Assembly: GCA_964607765.1 (NCBI GenBank)
Contig: CAZSNT010000078.1
Coordinates: 1-46,269 of the forward strand
DNA: 46,269 nucleotides
From: CAZSNT01 sp964607765
Lineage (GTDB): Bacteria; Verrucomicrobiota; Lentisphaeria; Oligosphaerales; JABHEG01
Reading direction: 5' to 3'
This document shows, piece after piece, positions 42,102-46,269 of this stretch; the first letter of the stretch is position 1, and every line of letters begins with the position of its first letter. A program made the position numbers and the translations under genes. The notes under the pieces are model-generated. The model searched no databases. It had not been told where the DNA came from and saw only the letters and a list, made by a program, of their open reading frames with translations.

Positions 42102-43304
42102 GTGATACGACCAATCGCAGTAGAGCTTGGCGAGAAAGAAGCCGTGCTGCCGGGACGCGAGCCGCAGCTGGCGCCGGCCCCGCCGTTCGGACGAGCGATA
42201 CCGGTCTGCGAGCCGGATTTGTCCGGCTCGGAACTCGAGCGAGTGACCGACTGCATGCGTTCGGGCTGGATCTCGTCGATCGGCGCCCTCGTCACCGAGT
42301 TTGAACAGGCCTTCGCCGCCGCGGTCGGGGCGCGGCACGGCGTTGCCTGCTGCAACGGGACGGTCGCCGTGCACATGGCGCTGCACACGGCAGGAGTCGG
42401 ACCGGGCGACGAGGTGATCGTGCCGTCGTTCACCATGATCGCTACGGCCAACGCGGTTCGGTATTGCGGCGCCGTTCCGGTGCTGGTCGATTCGGATCCG
42501 TTGACCTGGAACCTGTCCCTGCAGGATGTGGCCGCAAAGATCACAGACCGAACCCGAGCCATCGTGCCCGTACACACCTACGGCAACCCGTGCGATCTGG
42601 ACGCGCTGCGGGACCTGGCCGCAGAGCACGACCTGGCCCTGATCTACGATGCGGCCGAGGCGCACGGCGCGCTGTACCAAGGCCAGCCCATCGGCGGCGC
42701 GGGGCTCGCGTCGACCTACAGCTTCTACGCCAACAAGATCGTGACCACGGGCGAAGGCGGCATGGTGACCACCGACGATGCGGAGTTCGCAAAAGTCGCC
42801 CGGGAGGTGGCGAATCACGCGTTCAGCGAGGAACGACACTTCTGGCACCGTTACCTCGGCTTCAATTACAGACTGACGAGCCTGCAGGCGGCCATCGGCC
42901 TGGCACAGGTCGAGCGTTTCGACAGCCTGGTGCAGGCGCGGATCGGGCACGGTGAACAGTATTCCGAACTGCTCCGAGACGTATCCGGCGTACAGTTGCC
43001 GCCTACCTCGCCCGGGAACCTGAACGTGTACTGGATGTACGGCATCATGCTGGAGGACGCGTTCCCGATGAGCCGGGACGAACTGCGCGAGTTCCTGGCT
43101 GCGCGCGGGGTGGAGACACGGACGTTCTTCGTTCCCGTGCACCTGCAGCCGGTGTATTTCGGCACGCCCGGGGCGCAAGGCGAGTTCCCTGTTGCCGAGG
43201 ACCTCTGTCTGCGCGGCCTCTACCTGCCGTCGTCCTCAGGGCTGCGGGATGACGAGTTGCGCTACGTGGTCGACTGCATCCGACAGGCGTCGGAGAACGC
43301 ATGA
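42102..43304 (+). CDS. DegT/DnrJ/EryC1 aminotransferase, GDP-perosamine-synthase-like
   Basis: A 400-residue PLP-dependent sugar aminotransferase. IPVCEPDLSGSELERV opens the fold, WISSIGALVTEFE and GVACCNGTVAVHMAL follow, and SFYANKIVTTGEGG places the PLP lysine at Lys212. SFYxNKxxTTGEGG and the HSF-like DAAEAHGA block are characteristic of perosamine synthases (GDP-4-keto-6-deoxy-D-mannose 4-aminotransferase). The GTG start at 42102 follows GGAAGG with 8 nt spacing; ATGs at 42042, 42060 or 42081 are alternatives. The stop overlaps the methyltransferase start by 4 bp. The neighbouring GDP-mannose dehydratase would supply its keto-sugar substrate. Ketosugar identity is inferred from context. 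Confidence 0.9.
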   Translation: MIRPIAVELGEKEAVLPGREPQLAPAPPFGRAIPVCEPDLSGSELERVTDCMRSGWISSIGALVTEFEQAFAAAVGARHGVACCNGTVAVHMALHTAGVGPGDEVIVPSFTMIATANAVRYCGAVPVLVDSDPLTWNLSLQDVAAKITDRTRAIVPVHTYGNPCDLDALRDLAAEHDLALIYDAAEAHGALYQGQPIGGAGLASTYSFYANKIVTTGEGGMVTTDDAEFAKVAREVANHAFSEERHFWHRYLGFNYRLTSLQAAIGLAQVERFDSLVQARIGHGEQYSELLRDVSGVQLPPTSPGNLNVYWMYGIMLEDAFPMSRDELREFLAARGVETRTFFVPVHLQPVYFGTPGAQGEFPVAEDLCLRGLYLPSSSGLRDDELRYVVDCIRQASENA

Positions 43305-44122
43305 GTCGAGCGGCGGCAAACGGAGAATCCGAGGCCGGGTCCCGCGTCTTCGGTCCGGCCTATGCCGCTGCCTACGACCTGCTCTACGAGGACAAGGACT
43401 ACGCCGCCGAAGCGGACTATGTCCTCAACCGCCTGACCGCCGTCAGCACGCGCCCGATCCGATCCGTGTTGGACTTGGGCGCGGGTACGGGACGACATGC
43501 CGCGGCACTCGCGGCACGCGGCCTGAGCATACACGGTGTGGACCGCAGCGCCGAGATGCTGGCAAAGGCGCGGACGCGCTGCCGGAGCCTGGACGTGCAT
43601 TTCACGCAAGCCGATGTGCGGAGCCTTGACCTGCACCGACGCTTCGACGCAGTGGTTGCGCTGTTTCACGTGGCCAGTTACCAGATCACGGACGCGGACC
43701 TGGCTGCTTTTTTCAGCTGCATCGGACGCCATCTCGCCCCGGGCGGTGCCGCCTTGCTCGACTGCTGGTTCGGCCCGGCCGTCGAGGCGCAGAAGCCGGC
43801 CAGGCGCCGGAGGCGCATCACAACGCCCGACGGGGAACTGATCCGGACAGCCCACGGCGTGCTGAATGCCGAGAGCCATACCGTGGATGTCCACCTTCAC
43901 ACCCGCGTCCGCGATCGGGAAGGCGACGTCAGCACCGAGTCACGGGAGATGCACCGGATGCGCTACCTGTTCAAAGACGAGATCCGGGCCTTGGCGTGTG
44001 CAGCCGGTCTGCGCCTGGCCCGCGCCGAGGAGTGGCTGAGCGGCCGCGGCCTCGGACCAGATACGTGGAGCGGCTGCTTCGTGCTGACGGAAGCGGCGCA
44101 ACCTGGAGCTGGAACGGCATGA
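43301..44122 (+). CDS. Class I SAM-dependent methyltransferase, amino-sugar N-methyltransferase-like
   Basis: A 273-residue protein with SAM motif I VLDLGAGTG (56-64), motif II IHGVDRSAEML, and FDAVVALFHVASYQ then LAPGGAALLDCWF. The opening YDLLYEDKDYAAEADYV and the later WF block resemble the DesVI/TylM1-type amino-sugar N,N-dimethyltransferases. It lies between the aminotransferase (4-bp overlap, 43301) and the GDP-mannose dehydratase (4-bp overlap, 44119), so all three are made together. N-methylation of a 4-amino-4,6-dideoxymannose is the most economical reading, but O- or other methylation is not excluded. Confidence 0.85.
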   Translation: MSRAAANGESEAGSRVFGPAYAAAYDLLYEDKDYAAEADYVLNRLTAVSTRPIRSVLDLGAGTGRHAAALAARGLSIHGVDRSAEMLAKARTRCRSLDVHFTQADVRSLDLHRRFDAVVALFHVASYQITDADLAAFFSCIGRHLAPGGAALLDCWFGPAVEAQKPARRRRRITTPDGELIRTAHGVLNAESHTVDVHLHTRVRDREGDVSTESREMHRMRYLFKDEIRALACAAGLRLARAEEWLSGRGLGPDTWSGCFVLTEAAQPGAGTA

Positions 44123-45129
44123 AACGAGCGCTGATCACGGGAGTGACCGGGCAGGATGGGGCGTACCTGCTCGAGCTGCTGCTGAGCAAGGACTATGAGG
44201 TGCACATCGTCAAGCGGCGTGCCTCGACATTCCCGACCGCACGCATAGACCGCTTCTATTCTGATCCCGAAGTGTTCGAGAAGCGCCTTTTCCCCTACTA
44301 CGCGGACCTGCACGACGGCCTCAGCCTGACGCACGTGGTGCAGCAGGTCGCACCGGACGAGGTGTACCACCTGGCGGCCCAGAGCCACGTGCAGGTGTCG
44401 TTCGACAATCCGGTCGCCACGGTGATCGACAACGTGTCCGGCACCATCAGCCTGCTCGAAGCCGTTCGCTGCCTGCAGAAGCCGTGCCGTTTCTACCAGG
44501 CCTCGAGCAGCGAGATGTTCGGTACGGCGCCGCCCCCACAGGACGAGCAGTCGCCCTTTCACCCGCGCAGCCCCTACGCCTGCTCCAAGGTGTACTGCTA
44601 CCACCAGGCAGTGAACCACCGGGAAGCTTACGGACTGCACGTGTCCAACGGCATCCTCTTCAACCACGAATCGCCTTTGCGCGGCGAGACGTTTGTCACG
44701 CGCAAGATCAGTCGCGCGGTGGGCCGCATCAGCAGGGGGCTGCAGGAGACGCTCGTGCTCGGGAACCTGGACGCACAGAGGGACTGGGGATACGCGAAGG
44801 AATACGTGGAGGCCATGTGGCTTATGCTGCAGCAGGACGAGCCCGGCGACTACGTGATCGCGACTGGCGAGATGCACTCCGTGCGCGAGTTCTGCGAGGT
44901 CGCGTTCGAGTGCGTCGGCCTGCACTGGGAAGACCACGTGGTGGTGAGCAGCGACTACATGCGGCCCGCCGAGACGCCTGCGCTGTGCGGCAACCCGGCC
45001 AAAGCGCGCCGTGAGCTGGGCTGGGCACCGAAGACCACGTTCAGGGGACTGGTCGAGCTCATGGTTGAGGCCGACTTGGAGTTGGCCTCGCAGGAGAAGG
45101 AGCTCGGCAGGTTTCTGTCTCTCTATTGA
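44119..45129 (+). CDS. gmd: GDP-mannose 4,6-dehydratase
   Basis: A 336-residue short-chain dehydrogenase/reductase of the extended class. ALITGVTGQDGAYLLELLL holds the TGxxGxxG nucleotide site (7-14). DEVYHLAAQSHVQVSFDNP, SSSEMFG (Ser/Glu near 130-132) and YACSK (Tyr153, Lys157) form the active site. GDYVIATGEMHSVREF is the gmd C-terminal block. It converts GDP-D-mannose to GDP-4-keto-6-deoxy-D-mannose. The ATG at 44119 overlaps the methyltransferase stop. Together with the aminotransferase it gives a two-step route to a GDP-4-amino sugar. A longer upstream start at 43996 is less likely because the Rossmann strand begins at the chosen residue. Confidence 0.94.
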   Translation: MKRALITGVTGQDGAYLLELLLSKDYEVHIVKRRASTFPTARIDRFYSDPEVFEKRLFPYYADLHDGLSLTHVVQQVAPDEVYHLAAQSHVQVSFDNPVATVIDNVSGTISLLEAVRCLQKPCRFYQASSSEMFGTAPPPQDEQSPFHPRSPYACSKVYCYHQAVNHREAYGLHVSNGILFNHESPLRGETFVTRKISRAVGRISRGLQETLVLGNLDAQRDWGYAKEYVEAMWLMLQQDEPGDYVIATGEMHSVREFCEVAFECVGLHWEDHVVVSSDYMRPAETPALCGNPAKARRELGWAPKTTFRGLVELMVEADLELASQEKELGRFLSLY

Positions 45130-45157
45130 CAGGCCGGAACCGGATCCGTAACACGCC

Positions 45158-45961
45158 ATGGCAGCACCGGAACCCGTCCCAGATCAGCCCTGTGAATCGC
45201 CGCCGCCCCGCGGGAAGTCCATGCTGGCCTGCACGGTCCTGCCGACCTACAACGAACGCGGCAACATCCGGGCCTTGATAGAAGGACTCCTCGAACACGT
45301 TGCCCCGCCCTACATGGTGCTGGTGGTGGACGACGACTCGCCCGATCGTACCTGGGAACTGGTCGAGGAACTGGCCGAGGAGCACAACACCGACGGCGGC
45401 CCGCCGCGGGTCGTGCTGCACCGACGCACCACGGAACGGGGCCTGACCTCGGCCATCCAATGCGGCATCGACCGCGCCGCGGCGGACCACGGCGCGCAGG
45501 TCGTCACCTGGATGGACTGCGATCTGTCCATGCCCCCCGCGGACGTTCCGAAGCTGGTCGAGTGCGTGCGGCAGGGCGCTGACCTGGCCGTGGGTTCACG
45601 CTGGGCAGCCGGCGGCGCGGATGTGGCGCACGGCCGCATGCACTACGGCCTGAGCCGCCTCATCAACCTGTTCGCCACCCTCTGCCTCGGTCGCACGGTG
45701 ACCGACTACACGAGCGGTTTTGTCGCGGCCCGCACAGCGCTGCTCACACAGTTCAGACTGCAGGGCGACTACGGGGAGTACTGCGTTGACCTGCTTACCC
45801 GCGCAGTGCGCTCCGGCGCGCGCGTGGTGGAGCTGCCCTACACCTGCGTGCCGCGCAACGCCGGGGACAGCAAGACAGGCGCAGGTCTCTGGGACTACCT
45901 CACCAAAGGTCGCAAGTACGTGACCACCATCCTGCGCCTGTGCCTGCGCCGGTCGCCGTGA
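45158..45961 (+). CDS. Family 2 glycosyltransferase, dolichyl-phosphate mannose synthase (DPM1)-like
   Basis: A 267-residue GT2 enzyme. LPTYNERGNIRALIEGL, VLVVDDDSPDRTWEL and WMDCDLSMPP (the DxD-type metal site) are the classic DPM1/polyprenyl-phosphate glycosyltransferase blocks; AVGSRW and DYTSGFVAAR follow. It has no C-terminal membrane helices, like DPM1-type members. It begins 28 bp after gmd on the same strand. The ATG at 45158 is listed, but an internal ATG at 45221 with GGGAAG upstream matches the family N-terminus better. It may move a sugar to a polyprenyl phosphate, linking this cassette to surface glycan assembly. Confidence 0.88.
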   Translation: MAAPEPVPDQPCESPPPRGKSMLACTVLPTYNERGNIRALIEGLLEHVAPPYMVLVVDDDSPDRTWELVEELAEEHNTDGGPPRVVLHRRTTERGLTSAIQCGIDRAAADHGAQVVTWMDCDLSMPPADVPKLVECVRQGADLAVGSRWAAGGADVAHGRMHYGLSRLINLFATLCLGRTVTDYTSGFVAARTALLTQFRLQGDYGEYCVDLLTRAVRSGARVVELPYTCVPRNAGDSKTGAGLWDYLTKGRKYVTTILRLCLRRSP

Positions 45962-45983
45962 ACGCGCGCCGTGGCGCTCTCCC

Positions 45984-46073
45984 GTAGCCCGGCTCTCCTG
46001 AGCCGGGAATCCTCGTCTTCCGCCCCCCATCCGGCGGCACGGCGGGACACCCGGCTCAGGAGAGCCGGGCTAC
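45984..46073. repeat. GTAGCCCGGCTC paired-hairpin repeat, copy 2
   Basis: A 90-bp element has a perfect 24-bp inverted repeat at its ends (45984-46007 and 46050-46073). Each arm also contains the shorter dyad CCCGGCTC and GAGCCGGG. It is homologous to copy 1 at 41863-41950. It follows the glycosyltransferase stop by 23 bp, and no U-tract follows. Confidence 0.92.
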
Positions 46074-46127
46074 GGGGGAGCGCCGCGATCGCGGCGCAGA
46101 GATGGCACACCTGCACGCGCGGTCTAT

Positions 46128-46227
46128 AGTGCACGTAGCGTTGCGCCACACACAGCCTCGTGCCGTGGGTAAACAACAGTGCACGTAGCGTTGCGACCCC
46201 CACGGCCTCGTGCCGTGGGTGAACAAG
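46128..46227. repeat. Two direct 50-bp tandem repeats
   Basis: 46128-46177 and 46178-46227 are contiguous copies of a 50-bp unit beginning AGTGCACGTAGCGTTGCG and ending GTGCCGTGGGT plus AAACAAC or GAACAAG. They differ mainly at the centre. They occupy the right edge of the window after the last gene. No coding potential is seen in the 308 bp after 45961. Confidence 0.88.
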
Positions 46228-46269
46228 ATCGGTACTGCAGAAGGGCGGCGTTACCCTCCTTCCGCGCCC

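Noticed and set aside
45962..46269. Partial gene at the right edge
   Set aside because: The only frames there are read through the repeat elements and show no family similarity.

Overview
The window is GC-rich, densely coded DNA that looks like a polysaccharide-degrading member of the PVC superphylum or a close neighbour (Planctomycetota, Lentisphaerota or Kiritimatiellota type). The evidence is gene content only: six type I sulfatases, several glycosidases of marine or mucin glycans, three very large exported beta-propeller proteins of the PQQ-like type, an ECF-type sigma factor overlapping a membrane Ser/Thr kinase, and many intergenic dyad repeats. No rRNA, tRNA, CRISPR array or intact mobile element was recognised.

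Layout. (1) 75-7687, minus strand: a GH42-like lipoprotein and an FAD-dependent oxidoreductase that overlap by 4 bp, preceded by a propeller protein with an N-terminal methyltransferase-like domain. (2) 8214-14582: a bacteriohemerythrin, three sulfatases in a row (SGSH-like, then two exported arylsulfatases) and a truncated RhuM-type gene remnant. (3) 14660-28320, minus strand: a likely operon running propeller/methyltransferase-like protein, 42-codon ORF, paralogous propeller protein, iduronate-2-sulfatase-like enzyme, GH95 alpha-fucosidase, and an exported propeller protein possibly related to lambda-carrageenases. Several junctions are 4-bp overlaps. A nucleoside-hydrolase-family gene diverges from it. 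(4) 29633-36903, minus strand: sulfatase, then GH29 fucosidase, sulfatase, sigma factor and kinase. (5) 37064-38700, minus strand: a small exported proline-rich repeat protein followed by a radical SAM/SPASM enzyme. (6) 38963-41829: a GH110 alpha-1,3-galactosidase diverging from an AraC-family regulator. (7) 42102-45961, plus strand: a sugar-nucleotide cassette with overlapping genes (DegT aminotransferase of perosamine-synthase type, SAM methyltransferase, GDP-mannose 4,6-dehydratase) and a DPM1-like glycosyltransferase.

How it fits together. Regions 1-4 and 6 read as accessory loci for breaking down sulfated, fucosylated and galactosylated glycans. Sulfatases remove sulfate, GH29 and GH95 remove fucose, and GH110 and the GH42-like enzyme remove galactose-type residues. 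Two conserved intergenic motifs recur upstream of these genes. One is a 24-bp GTGA...GAAC...GTGA site (three copies). The other is a 35-bp ATCA...TTCGCA...ATTGGGACA site (three copies). They suggest two regulons acting on scattered loci.

Most interesting candidates. The first is the precursor-like protein plus radical SAM/SPASM pair at 37064-38700: the small protein has a Tat-like signal and five copies of a degenerate decapeptide, as expected of a multi-core modified peptide. The second is the Ser/Thr kinase at 29633-31663, which lacks the usual VAIK lysine and has a lysine in the glycine loop exactly as in eukaryotic WNK kinases. The third is the set of exported propellers carrying a methyltransferase-like Rossmann segment in a compartment where SAM should be absent.
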